A DNA stretch of 64,000 bases from Bettongia penicillata ogilbyi (taxonomy: Eukaryota > Chordata > Mammalia > Diprotodontia > Potoroidae). Position 1 is the stretch's first letter, and every line of letters starts with the position of its first letter. Below the pieces are notes generated by a model. The model was not told the DNA's origin. It ran no database searches and saw nothing but the letters and a program-made list of their open reading frames with translations. The position numbers were made by a program, and so were the translations under genes. Location: contig JAJHZJ010000496.1 of NCBI GenBank assembly GCA_023548195.1, positions 7,277,144 to 7,341,143 of the forward strand. Reading direction: 5' to 3'. This document shows positions 43,836 through 54,440 of this stretch, piece after piece.

Positions 43836-45175
43836 TCTATAAAGTGATTCAGATGCCTTAAGGTACTTTGTAAAAATCAGCAATTATTAGAAAACATTTT
43901 TAACAGGTCTTCAAAAGCATGACAAATGTATGAAAGGTAACATGAATAAAACAGGTTTAAAAAGCAAATCAGTAGTAGATGAAAGAGTGGAAGGAATCAC
44001 AAAATTATTTGACATGTAGGGGATAGTTTGCATTTGTTTGCACTTTAACTAGGATGCCAAGAAATAACCCTGTCCTGACAGAGATCATTCACAAATCCCG
44101 AGGCTTAGGATGGACCTTTTGCTACAAGTAATTTTGTAATGAGGAGATTACTTGCTGTGCCTCAAGAGTAAATTTGTCAGATAAACAAATGAGATTCAAA
44201 GACAGATCACCTGGCTACTAGAAAATGATGGTCACTTTTGAGAAACAGACAATAACTTTTTTTTTTTTTTACAAGAAAATGAGTTTACTGGAAGAGGACA
44301 GAGGATAGGATAGTGTTGTTAAAGGATTTTTTTTTTTGATGGCTATTTTTAGAAATGACAGAACAGCAGAAGGTCTGTACTAGTATTATAGTGAATTGCG
44401 GGAATCTTTTCATCCTGATAGCAAATCTACATTATTTAAAAATTTCTCAATTGCCATCCCATGAAATATTTTTAAATTACATAGGGACCTATGATTTATG
44501 CACATATAATTAATGCATATTTATACATATGCTTATATATAATATGTATAATATGTATGTATTTTTAATATATATGTGTATATGCATCTGAACCTAAATC
44601 TACATATCAAAGAAATCATTTGAGGAAACCTGCAGGAAAGTGAAGAACATCTGTACCCATTCTCTCCCTTCACCTCTGTTATCTCTTTGTAGATGTGCTG
44701 TCATTAAAAATGAATTATTAAATAAAACACACATTGGAATGATTAATTTTGGCAGTCACAGGCCTTTTTTGCCACAAAAGCCTTATTCAACAGTTTTTGT
44801 CATAACTTACGAAATTGAATGGGAAGTTCTCCAGGAGTTATTAACTCTTAACATTGTCTTCCTTGTGGATATATTGCTATTCCCTCAGACATCCTCAGTT
44901 ATCCTTGAGAAACACAATAAATAGCCATGGTCTCTGTGTCTTGCCTGTTGCTTCCTCAGCAATAGACTTTCCATTTGTTCTTAGATTAGTTGTGATCTCT
45001 TCCGGTGCATTGGCCAGACAGGCCATACCTGGTTCCCATGATCTTTCTTTTATCGTTTTTACTATGAGAGTAGTTTATGAAGAAAGAACACCAACTAATT
45101 TGGTGGACATTACAGAAAGGAATTAGTAAATTTCTGAGCCACAGTTCTATTTATAATGATTTCTAGCATGGAAAC
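43836..45175. other. Repeat-poor; candidate conserved non-coding segment at 44690-44880
   Basis: 44690-44880 is complex DNA with 'tgattaattttggcagtcac' and homeodomain-like ATTA sites. TA-rich low complexity lies at 44500-44590 and A/T runs at 44257-44271 and 44328-44338. The open frames 44640-44924 and 44854-45126 overlap in different frames and carry no domain. Confidence 0.35.
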
Positions 45176-45184
45176 TTGTTTTTG

Positions 45185-45390
45185 AAAGTGGACAAAATTC
45201 TTTACATATGCTATCTCCTTTGATCCCCACAAGAACCCTGCAAGATAAGTGTCTTTATTATCCGCATTTTACAGATGAAGAAATCAGAACTGAGAGTGCT
45301 CAAGGAGGCTTCACACAGCCTCCTTCACACTGAAGAAGACTTCAAAGTTCAACCTTTTATCCAGGGTTCCACCTAGCTTTATTTTGAAGT
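45185..45390 (-). repeat. MIR, antisense
   Basis: 'tttgatccccacaagaaccc', 'attttacagatgaagaaatc' and 'agttcaaccttttatccagg'. Confidence 0.65.
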
Positions 45391-45429
45391 TAAGAAATCC
45401 GCATGCTTTCTCTGAAACCCTCAATAAAA

Positions 45430-45625
45430 ATGTAGTCTCGGTTATAGGATTTAGAGCAGAAGGGGGACTTAGAAGGTTCATCCCCCCACATTTTGTAGGT
45501 GTAGAACTTGAGGCACAGAGAGAACAAGGAACTTGCCCAAGGGCACACAGGTCGTTAGTGCCAAAGTTAGCGTTTCAGCATTAATCCTGGTTCCAAACCC
45601 AGTGTTCTTTCCACAACAGGCTATG
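45430..45625 (-). repeat. MIR-type SINE, antisense
   Basis: 'gtgtagaacttgaggcacag', 'cttgcccaagggcacacagg' and 'tggttccaaacccagtgttc'. Confidence 0.7.
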
Positions 45626-45749
45626 CCCCACCAAGGGAACTCCAAAGAAGAACTTCAGGGTTTTTGTGGTATTAAATATAGCATCATTCTATTAACTGAC
45701 TAGACCATTTCCCAGGATGCCTCCTTGGATAGAGACCTGTCCCTCATTT

Positions 45750-45935
45750 CTTTAAGTAAATATTTGTTAAACTCCTACAGTATACAGGGCATTGTCTCAT
45801 TCATTCAAGGTGCTGGAGAAACAATTATATACTCCTTAAGGAGCTTATAGTTAATAAAATGGGGAAAGAGCATATATAAAAAAACTCAAGATATAAGTGA
45901 GAATGTGAAGGAGACATTTCAGGACAGAAGGTTCA
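45750..45935 (-). repeat. L2 3' end, antisense
   Basis: 'taaatatttgttaaactcct', 'aggtgctggagaaacaatta' and 'ccttaaggagcttatagtta'. Confidence 0.65.
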
Positions 45936-46169
45936 CTGTCAACTATTGAAGATAGGATCAAGGAAAGAATGTACATTATATCCTAGTACATTTATTTAAA
46001 ATTAGTCTCATTACTTTATACTTTCACCATGTACATTATTGTCGTGTACATTATCTTTATAATTTTGTCCCTTCTCCTCCTTGATATATTGCAAGGTCTG
46101 TGTAGTTAATAGAACAAGTTTCCACAATTCCTAGGCATACTCACTATTCTCTTTGTTTCTCTCATAAGA

Positions 46170-46290
46170 CAATAAAGTTAGTCGTGGTAGGGACCTTGGA
46201 GATCACCCATTCATTTTAAGTTAAAGAAACAGGTCAAGAGAGTAAGTGACCCAGATGACCTTGGTAGAACTAGGATGTCTTTGAGTAGAC
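46170..46290 (-). repeat. MIR-type core, antisense
   Basis: 'agggaccttggagatcaccc' and 'agagtaagtgacccagatga'. Confidence 0.5.
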
Positions 46291-46429
46291 AGAAGTTCTG
46301 ATAGAAGTTATCAATAAATACTTAAAGGCACCTTGTTTAGAGGTAGAATTCCCCATCAAGATCGAAGGCTACTGAGGAATGAGGAGAAATAGAAATTCTA
46401 TAGAGTTTCAGTGATGAGCAAAATTTATA

Positions 46430-46730
46430 ATGACTGCTTTATTGTCTTCGTATTGGTGATATTAAAGTGATATTGGTGTATTGGTGATAATAAAGAATGA
46501 TGGAATATTATATACTTCTTTTGATGGGGTTTTAGGTCCAACTTTTTCACTATTTGTAACAATCCTCTCAAATACACAGAAAGATATAAAAGTATAGTTT
46601 TGTCATATTTTCAGTTAATGATGAGGTAATAATGGTTAATGATAATTATGATAAATATGATAAAATGATAAAATTCATGATAAAATAATAAATAAATAAT
46701 GATAAATAAAACAGAATTCAATTTGAGCAG
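46430..46730. repeat. TTGGTGATA and GATAAATA low-complexity DNA
   Basis: 'tattggtgatattaaagtga' is partly repeated at 46466, and an A/T-rich 'gataaaatgataaaa' tract lies at 46640-46715. Confidence 0.6.
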
Positions 46731-46909
46731 ATGGATTCATGGACACTCTTTGTTCTGTGATGTTGGGTAGCTTAGAGACACCCACACGGACTCTACAGGC
46801 CAACTGAGATAATTCTCCTGGCCCTAAATTGACTTACCTACTCTTTGAGTGAGGAAAGTGGTACAGCTGCCTAAACACCCACCCTGATTATCAAATTTTA
46901 ACAGGCGAT

Positions 46910-47060
46910 ATTGCACAAGCCTGATGTAGCATAGCTGGTCTATAAATCAGAATTTAATTTAATATAGCTCCCCCCACACCCACCTAGTATTATAAATATG
47001 TTCCATTACAATAAGTGTAACACCATTTTTAGGACACATTTTTAAAGTGTTCCCTTTATT
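46910..47060. repeat. Possible second copy of the TATAAATC-containing sequence
   Basis: 'ctataaatcagaatttaatt', 'gtattataaatatgttccat' and 'ccatttttaggacacatttt' resemble 35030-35100 ('gtttgtaaatatggcg', 'ccattttgggcacattctat'). Confidence 0.4.
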
Positions 47061-47795
47061 CTGGTTAAGGGGAATTATACTTTCCCCAGCTCTTCAGGAG
47101 AATTTGCATTCTAATATTCTCTGTATTGATTTTTTTGCATCGTTCTCTGTCTTAGAAAGCTGAAAACTAATTGGATGTTGGCTTTCTAAATAGTCTTTTA
47201 CAAGCTAGTCATTATTAAAACTAAGGTACATTAACTGATGGTGCATAAAAATTGGTTGGACTAGGATTGTTTGGCTCTACTTTGTACCCAATATAAGGGC
47301 AGCTGTCCGTCCCAACGAATGGGAGAGAGGCTCAGTCTCTTCTTTGATCCTTTTGACTGACTTCCTTTAAAAAAAGTTTCACAAAAGGCTTGATAGTGGA
47401 TTAAATAGGACTCTTCCATCCCAAGAACAAAGGGGAAGAATGATATGGTCTGACAGTAGTTCAGGAAGCCACCCTCCTTTCCTTCTTGGGAAGTCACCAA
47501 TCACTGTGATCTTAGAGGATTCATTTTGGTTAAACTGTAGGATCTGCAATTATATTTCTGGTTCAATCACATCTTTTGTGCAAGGGGTGGGTGATCTTTA
47601 GGTCCATCACTGCATTATTTCTCTCACCTTTTCTTTGGGTACAGCCATGACTGATGTATATCATGTTTTCAGGACAATCCTGGCCACCCTACCTGGTAGG
47701 AGCATGGCCATCTCCTACCATTTAGCCTCTAGTAGATCAAAGAATACAAGTTCTTCTTATATAGTGCTTTCCTTTTGAGAAGTTAGTATTATATC
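47061..47795. other. Nothing recognised
   Basis: Unique-looking DNA. The minus frame 47261-47500 shows no domain. Confidence 0.4.
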
Positions 47796-47799
47796 CAGG

Positions 47800-47995
47800 T
47801 AGCATGACATAGTGAAAAGACAAATAACTTTGAAGCCAGGAAGTCCTGGGTTCAAGTCTCATCTCTTATACACACCAGCTGAGTAAGTCCCTTAATATCT
47901 CAATGCTCTAGGCAACACTCTAAGTGATAGAGAAGGAACAGAGGGAGTTTCCTTGCCATAGAGTTCCTATGCCAATGACATCATAGGGCTAGTCC
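47800..47995 (+). repeat. SINE of the 'gatctggtcc'-tail class
   Basis: Head 'tagcatgacatagtgaaaag' and B-box-like 'gggttcaagtctcatct'. The distinctive tail is 'ctctaggcaacactctaagt', then 'agagttcctatgccaatgac' and 'atcatagggctagtcc'. Same class as 1189-1405. Confidence 0.65.
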
Positions 47996-47999
47996 CTGA

Positions 48000-48135
48000 T
48001 CCCTATCCTGCACCTGCTTTACAAATGAAGAAACTGAAGCTTAGAGAGGTCCAAATGACTGGTCTAGATGACTGGATCTGAGATTCAAAGCTAGGTTCAT
48101 CTGTCAGCCAAGTCAGTGTTCATCAGTGATACCAT
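48000..48135 (-). repeat. MIR core, antisense
   Basis: 'ctttacaaatgaagaaactg', 'aagcttagagaggtccaaat' and 'gagattcaaagctaggttca'. Confidence 0.6.
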
Positions 48136-48211
48136 GGCACACCCTGCACCACCTCTTCTTTAACACCAAGGATTTCCATGTTGTTTATGGATTCTTTTAT
48201 AGGTACTTCTT

Positions 48212-48601
48212 TTATTGAAAAAAGTTGCATATATTTCGTTTTCAACATTCACTTTCATAAGATTTTAAGTTCCAAAAATTTCCCCTTCCCTCTTCCCTTC
48301 CTAAGATGGCGTGTAATCTGATACAGGCCATACATGTACAATCATATTAAGCATATTTCCACATTGATCATGTTGTGAAGGAGCGATCAAAATAAGAGGG
48401 GGGAAAACACAAGAAAGAGAAAACAAAAACAACAAAAAAGAGAGAAAATAGTCTGCTTCTATCTGCATTCGGACTCCATCGTCCTTTCCCTGGATGTGCA
48501 TAGCATTTTCCATCGTGAGTCTTTTGGAATTGTCTTAGATCATTGCATTGCTGAGAAAAGCTAAGTCTATCAAAGTTGGTTATCATACAATATTGTACAG
48601 A
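48212..48601 (-). mobile_element. LINE-1 3' UTR, 5'-truncated insertion, antisense
   Basis: The + strand starts with a short decayed T/A stretch, then 'caacattcactttcataaga', 'cctaagatggcgtgtaatct', 'acatgtacaatcatattaag' and 'ctctgcattcggactccatc'-type sequence. It is bounded by TACTTCTT at 48204-48211 and 48602-48609, with a TTTTT|AAGAAGTA junction in the element's sense, so this is a small truncated L1 insertion. Both minus open frames here are by-products. Confidence 0.8.
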
Positions 48602-48674
48602 TACTTCTTAAAAAGACTTTTCCAAACCTTTCCCTGGCAGTAGATCAGATCTTTACCCCCTTGGGAAAGTAATA

Positions 48675-48768
48675 AATAAATATAGTAATAATAATGATAG
48701 TTAGCATTTGTGTAGTATATTCATGTTTGAAAAGTGTTTTACATGTTACTTCATTTGAAGAAATTATG
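48675..48768 (-). repeat. MIR 3' end, antisense
   Basis: 'aatgatagttagcatttgtg' and 'tttgaaaagtgttttacatg'. Confidence 0.55.
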
Positions 48769-48794
48769 GGCTTGGACTAGGTGCCTGGGGAGAT

Positions 48795-49262
48795 GCTTCC
48801 GGCTCTGAGTTGCTCGTTGTCTTTTGCTCTTAAAGAGGTCCAAAATGACATCGCTGTGTTAGAGTCAAGCTACAACATGTCAAGCTGTGGCCGATCAGAC
48901 CAACATGAGCTCCGAATGCTCTACCACAGGTCGGGCACAAATAGTCCGTGTGAGCATTTGGAGTAGATTCTCTAAATTTGCACATCTCGCCTTTCTTCTG
49001 AGCTATTTCAATTCTGCTGCTCATGGAGCACAGCCATGCTGGGTTCTGTGCCAGTGTCTCCCATATCACATAATTAATTCCAAAGTTAAGAGAGATTCTG
49101 AAAGTTTCTTTGCATTGCTTCTTCTGACCACCATGTGAGCACTGTGTGAGTTCTCCATAAAATGCTTTTTAGGCAACCATACGTTTGGCATTCAAACAAC
49201 CTGGTCAGTCCACTGTGGTTACGCTCTCTGCAGTGGGGGCCAGCTCTAGTCTATAACCACAT
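48795..49262 (-). pseudogene. 3' end of a non-LTR retrotransposon ORF with C-terminal zinc finger
   Basis: Read on the minus strand from 49262, shifted frames give 'YGELTQCSHGGQKKQCKETF', then 'WETLAQNPAW', then 'CPTCGRAFGAHVGLIGHSLT'. This order (basic GGQKK block, WETLAQ-type block, CxxC...H finger) is known from the C-terminus of a vertebrate LINE ORF2 family, often mis-annotated as host proteins. A frameshift separates the blocks, and the second zinc-binding histidine region is altered. Downstream, 'ttgctcttaaagaggtccaa' on the + strand resembles the tails at 9852 and 35845. Confidence 0.7.
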
Positions 49263-49264
49263 GA

Positions 49265-50710
49265 ACCAATAAAACAGAGAAGCATTTGGAAAAGAAGGAA
49301 AAAAGAAACTTTGCACCCAAACCTACCACCTTATGGTAAAACCTTTGTAACAAAACTATTTCCAGATGCCTCAGTTTCCTCATTCCAACTGGGCTACACC
49401 AATATCAGACATGAACTGAGTACTTAAATATCTTTGCATAATTGCCAAAAAGAAGTGATGCAAGGGACCTTTCCAACTGGGGGAAATAGAAGATGTCTAT
49501 AGTGAATGTTCCTAAATTGAGTTACCACAGCATATGTATTGCAGAGAAGATTGGAAGAAAATACTGAGATTTGTAAAATTTAAGTAACATGCTTTCAAGT
49601 TTTTTAGCACTTGGTGTGAATTGGATTACTGATGTGGAACACAGAAAAGTTCTTTTCATGGGAATTGTGTAGAACTGAAATAAATCCTATATTCCTTTGC
49701 CCCAAGAGAAGGGTCATTGATCTGTCATGCCTCACTGCTATTTCATATTTGAGACACTATGAACTAAGGAATAGAAAATGGAAGTTGGATTTGGGAAAAC
49801 CCCATTCTGTTGGTGCCAAGCCTTGGTTCTCTGGTAAATAATAACTTAATCTTTGAGACTAGACTAGTTTTTTTTCCCAACTTTACATTTTGGAGTCATG
49901 AATTCAGGAAAATAGTTTTTGTATGTCCCACAATGTAGTCCCTCTAGTTCCAATCTATTCCTAACCAGTCCGTGGAAATCATCACTAGAAAAGTCGCCAT
50001 GGCCATATGACTTCTCTATTCAATGACTGATGGTTTCTATGAAGCAGGGACTTAATAAGTGCTTGTTGGTATTAGAGAGGGTGGGTTCAAGTGCTGAACT
50101 TTCTTCCCTTCTGCTTTGGGGCAAAAATGCTCAGCCATCCTGTTTGATCAATAACCCATTGCTTAACTTGAGAGATACTAGAGGCTCCAAAACTACAAAA
50201 AGACGGAGGAATTGATAGAGGAAAATTCTATTCTGGAGCTTATTGATACCAACAAGAAAAAAATGGTTGCTTGGAACCTTGAAGAGAGAGGACTTTAGGC
50301 TGTGTAATGGAGAAATCTGATTTTCACTTTAGGTTTTCAGGGATCAGTTTCCATAGAGTTCTAAAAAAGCATAGGCAGGGTTCTGACAGACTAAAATCTA
50401 TATGGTAATCATCCCAGGAGTAATGGAAAGGAAGTTCTCAAGAATGAAATTCTTGAAAGACAAAAGGAAATATTCCATTGAGAATATCTGTCTTAAAGAT
50501 ATGACATGTTTCTGTTTCTTGTTGAATGATGGTAGCCCCAGTGCCTTTTCCAACCAGAACCTTTAGTGGGAAAAGATCTGGCTGGTGCCTCTTCAGCCTG
50601 GCTGAATATTAAAGCCTCCCAGTCTCAAGGAACGGAGATCTACTGTTGATGACAGACCAGGCCATGTTCAAACTGTAGTGACCAAGGGCCCTTTAGAGGC
50701 TGCCTTCCCT
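49265..50710. other. Unique-looking DNA, nothing recognised
   Basis: Short open frames (49632-49841, 50030-50215) lack domains. No repeat family recognised. Confidence 0.4.
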
Positions 50711-50717
50711 GCACTGT

Positions 50718-51265
50718 ATCTTCCCCTGAAAACTGCCTGTTTATATCCTTTGACCATTTATCAATTGGGGAATGCCTTGTATTTTTGTACATTTGACTGA
50801 GTTCTCTATATATTTTAGAAATGATGACTTTATCACAGATACTAGTTACAAAAATTCTTTTCCAGTTTTCTGCTTCCCTCCTAATCTTTATTGCACTGGG
50901 TTTGTTTGTTCAAAAACTTTTCAATTTAATGTAATCAGAATTATCCATTTTGCACTTCATAATGTTCTCTATCTCTTGTTTGGTCAAAAATTTCTCCATT
51001 CTTCATAAATCTGACAAATACACTATTCTTTGCTCACCTAATTTGTTTGTAGTGTCAATCTTTATACTAGATCATGTATCCATTTGGACTTTATCCTTGT
51101 GTATGGTGTCAGGCATTGGTCTATGCCCAGTTTCCATCACACTGTTATCCAGTTTTCCAAGCTATTTTTGTCAAACAGTGAGTTCTTATCCCAGAAGTTG
51201 GGGTCCTTGGGTTTATCAAACAGTAGATTGCTATATTCATTGACTAGTGCACTGTGATTTTTAAA
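50718..51265 (-). mobile_element. LINE-1 ORF2 internal fragment, antisense
   Basis: 'ctttgaccatttatcaattg', 'ttctctatatattttagaaa', 'ttatccattttgcacttcat', 'tctcttgtttggtcaaaaat' and 'gttcttatcccagaagttgg' follow antisense marsupial L1 closely, so it is one of the less diverged L1 pieces. It lacks the L1 3' end. TGCACTGT occurs at both edges (50710 and 51248). Confidence 0.8.
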
Positions 51266-51269
51266 GACA

Positions 51270-52735
51270 ATTTTCAATAAGTAATAGTCTGAATTCCACT
51301 CAAGATTTTCTATATCATCCTAAAGCCTTGAATTCTGTCAGCCCTAAGCCACTGCATGCCTGGAATTGGCCAACCATTTGCCTCCTCCACCCAAAGTACC
51401 TGTGTATCAATTCCCACATGCATTTAGCCAGGAGATGTCAGGGGATGTCAGACCATGTGTTGTATAAGCCATTACAACAGTAACATCGATGTGTCCAAAG
51501 GAGCTTGTTACAGTATCTCTCCATGACATCAAGACATATAGGATCAAAATTCTCATTTTAATAACTTCTCTTTTGGATGCCATAGCTAACTTTTGGGGAG
51601 AAGGTTATAGGAACATGAAGATGTTCCCCCTTTGTAACCTGAGATGTCTTTTATCTAAGCAAACAGAAAACGGCTCTGGAAGCATAATTGGGATAAATAA
51701 GTCATTCATGTCAGTGGCTGAGATATTCCCTGAAAACAACTCAGCAGAAACATTGGAGACTTTCAATAGTGCAATTAGTAAACAGGAAGCAAGCCCCATT
51801 GCTGAACCACTAATGAGTAGGTTTGTCTTCCTCTCCTCGGCTGTTTGTCCTGTTTCAGAGTCTGCTTTGCAGCTTTTGCACTCCCTAATTTGATGTGCTG
51901 TTGGTGAGCTCCTTAGAGATGACTGAAAAATCCAATGTCTGAGATAATTGGTCATTTTTATCCGTTACAGGCTTGCAATTTTATGTAGAGTGATTGTTCA
52001 ATTATACATAAACTACTCTTTCCAACGAGATCCCTGCAGTCTTTTAATGGAGATTTTCCTGTTTCCCCAAGCTTTTCTTTTTATTTATAAAAAAGCTGTC
52101 AAAATTGTGGCCTCCGCATTTGTATGGTTATGAATGCACTTGCTGAAGTTTACTTTCTAACATCTGTTGTGGTGATGTCCATATTGATGTTTAAGTGAGC
52201 ATATGTAAAAGGGGCGGCATTGGGGGGAAGAGCGGATTTTGGACTCCTGTGAGAGTAGTTATCACTTACCTTGATCGCTTCATATTCAGTTATGGGGACT
52301 TCGTTCTTTTGTTCTCCCAGTTACAATGAACAAAAAACCTTCTCTTTGAAGGGATAGAATGGAAGACAGATAAAATGAGGGTCGTTCGTTTGTTTCCTAG
52401 AAATTCAGGGTGTTTCCAAAAGTAGTTTTGAGAGCCATGTATGGTGTTCATGCAAAACCTAAGAGACATTAAAAAGCCTACCTATGTTGTAATTAAAATA
52501 TATATAAATTAAGCTTATTCATGAACTGCATCCAGTAACCCATTGGCACTTCATATATTTGCAAGGTCATCCTTTGGAGAGAAAAGTAGTGCTACAATAT
52601 TTTTTTTTAATGAAGATAATAAGGCTTTCCAACCCCTAGGCCTTTATTCAAAGAGGTTTCTGTGTCTAGAATGTCCTTCCCTCTCTTTACCTGTTGAAGC
52701 TGAATTTAAAAAAAAAACTACTCTACTGATGCAGA
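51270..52735. other. Repeat-poor island; candidate conserved non-coding DNA
   Basis: 51500-52160 carries no recognised repeat and has balanced composition. Open frames on both strands overlap here (51489-51893 + with 134 codons; 51605-51955 - with 116 codons), without domains or clear splice context. Regulatory or ultra-old sequence is possible but untested. 52395-52450 contains 'cagggtgtttccaaaagtag', vaguely mariner-like. Confidence 0.35.
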
Positions 52736-52764
52736 CCTGGCATCTTCTCTGCACCTTATAGTCT

Positions 52765-52890
52765 TGGGTTCCGGGAGCCTTGGCAAGTTAAGTGACTCAC
52801 CCAGCTGGAGCCACAAAACCAGTATATGTCAAAGGCAAGACTTTAACCCAAGTCTTCCTGACTCTTGAGAACAGCTTTGCTGCCTACCTC
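52765..52890 (-). repeat. MIR core, antisense
   Basis: 'ggcaagttaagtgactcacc', 'cagctggagccacaaaacca' and 'cccaagtcttcctgactctt'. Confidence 0.65.
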
Positions 52891-53093
52891 TTTTGCTCAT
52901 AAGTGTCTATTAACCCAATGACTCTCCTCAATAGAACATTTCTGTGCCATGGTCTAGTCACACTATTCTCCTCAGGCATGTGCTAGAATGCCCCATTCAC
53001 TCCAGTTTCTAATTTGGTGATTTGTAGATGATCCCTGGATATGTGAAAGAATCTTGGAAAAATTAATAGCATTTGCTTTGTAATCCCCTACAG

Positions 53094-53423
53094 ACGCTAA
53101 TGAAATGTATGACTAACACGGTATTCATCACATATGGGTCAGTGATTGACAATACACATAGAAAACAAAATTTACCCCAAATACACGAAACTCTGTTACA
53201 AGGTAATGAGATCAAAAACAGGAAAATAGTCTTCAGTGCCTTGAAGTCAATGTTTTTGTTACAAATCCTTAATCGAGAAAATTCCAATATATTTGAGAGT
53301 CCAAGAGAACATCCACCAGGAAGTACAAAGTCTAGCACTGGAAACCCAATCGTTGATGAAATGGGTGAAATTGAATTGTTTGTAATGCTCCAAAAGTCCA
53401 AGAAATTATTTGGAGAATTTTAA
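53094..53423 (+). other. Possible terminal coding exon (unproven)
   Basis: An open frame of 109 codons ending in TAA follows an acceptor-like site 'ctttgtaatcccctacag' (53076-53093) in phase 0. The peptide is of mixed composition, ends in 'MLQKSKKLFGEF', and overlaps no repeat I recognise. I do not recognise the protein. An equally long frame is open on the minus strand (53063-53401), which weakens the case. Confidence 0.2.
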
Positions 53424-53599
53424 TGGTATTTCAGGCCTACTAATTATATTTCCCAAACATTCTTCTCACTGTACTTGCTAGGCCCAAACCTCCCATTGCT
53501 TTAACTTGTCTCCTTCAGGAGCTTTGGTTTTGAGAGAAATTAATTTTGATATTATATCATTTGATTATTAACAATAATTTGTAATAGTCCCTTCTCTAT

Positions 53600-54163
53600 A
53601 CAAAGGCTGGGATATAGACAAGCCCCCCACCCCCACCCCCGCCCGGCCAAAGAATGTTATAAGCTTTCCAGCTCTGCTCAAGGCATTTCCTCTAGGCCAA
53701 CCTGACTGGGAATCTGATTTCTGTCTTCACCAGAAACAGGATCCAGCTGGAGTTAGGTCTTTCCCAGAGGGAATCTTTTCCCAGAGAGGTCTTTGCCCCC
53801 CTTCATTAGAGTTGGGGGGAACCCAGCTCATGAAGGAGAAACCAAACCAGAAAGAATCTGATGGGAGGCCCAGATCGTTGAAGGTTGTTGAATTTCATGA
53901 CCTAGCCATGTTCTCAGGAGGGATAGCTGAAGACTTTTTAGCTCACACTCTCATTAAACATTCACCAATCAGGGTGGAGTTTCACTCATCAGGGCACTTC
54001 CCTGACAGAAGAAACACTCCTAATTTAAGCTATTTCGGGGTTTCCTTTCCCATCTTTGGTTACCAGGAGAAACTAGTCACCTTCAATTCATTCATTATTG
54101 ACTAGCCTAGTTAATAAATTGATTATTAATATCTAGAAATTTGTCTCAGACTTTTGTGACAAC
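53600..54163 (+). repeat. Possible solo LTR or LTR-like element
   Basis: From a C-rich block to 'cttttgtgacaaca' the layout is LTR-like: CCAAT in 'ttcaccaatcaggg' near 53965, TTTAAG near 54023, an AATAAA at 54113-54118, then 'gtctcagacttttgtgacaa'. A TG start and matching target duplication could not be fixed (ATTAACA occurs just outside both sides, at 53567 and 54163). The 97-codon frame at 53812-54105 lies inside and shows no retroviral domain. Confidence 0.4.
53623..53644 (-). other. C-rich block, possible G-quadruplex on minus strand
   Basis: CCCCCCACCCCCACCCCCGCCC: four C-runs with single-base loops. Confidence 0.6.
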
Positions 54164-54199
54164 ATTAACATATCAACACCTGAATACACTCCTAAGACT

Positions 54200-54440
54200 T
54201 TCCATGCTAGATTTCACCTAATAAATATTTATTAAACTCCCACACTGAACTAAATGCTTATTATCAAAGACAAATATGAATTATTCCCTGCCCTCAAGGG
54301 GTTTACTTTCCACTGTGGAGAGACATTCAAACAGATAAGCATAGGCATAATAATTTGAGGAAGGAGGAGAGAGTAGTAACACATAAAGAAATCAGGAAAA
54401 AGGTTTACTTTAGGAGTGAGCCACTAATTTTGAGGGCAGC
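54200..54440 (-). repeat. L2 3' end, antisense
   Basis: 'taataaatatttattaaact', 'ctgccctcaaggggtttact' and 'gagacattcaaacagataag' follow antisense L2. Confidence 0.7.

Noticed and set aside
48830..49069. Host C2H2 zinc-finger gene
   Set aside because: Only one finger, and its upstream blocks match a LINE ORF C-terminus with frameshifts.
52395..52450. Mariner terminal repeat
   Set aside because: Only a short similarity ('cagggtgtttccaaaagtag'); no matching inverted end or transposase remnant seen.
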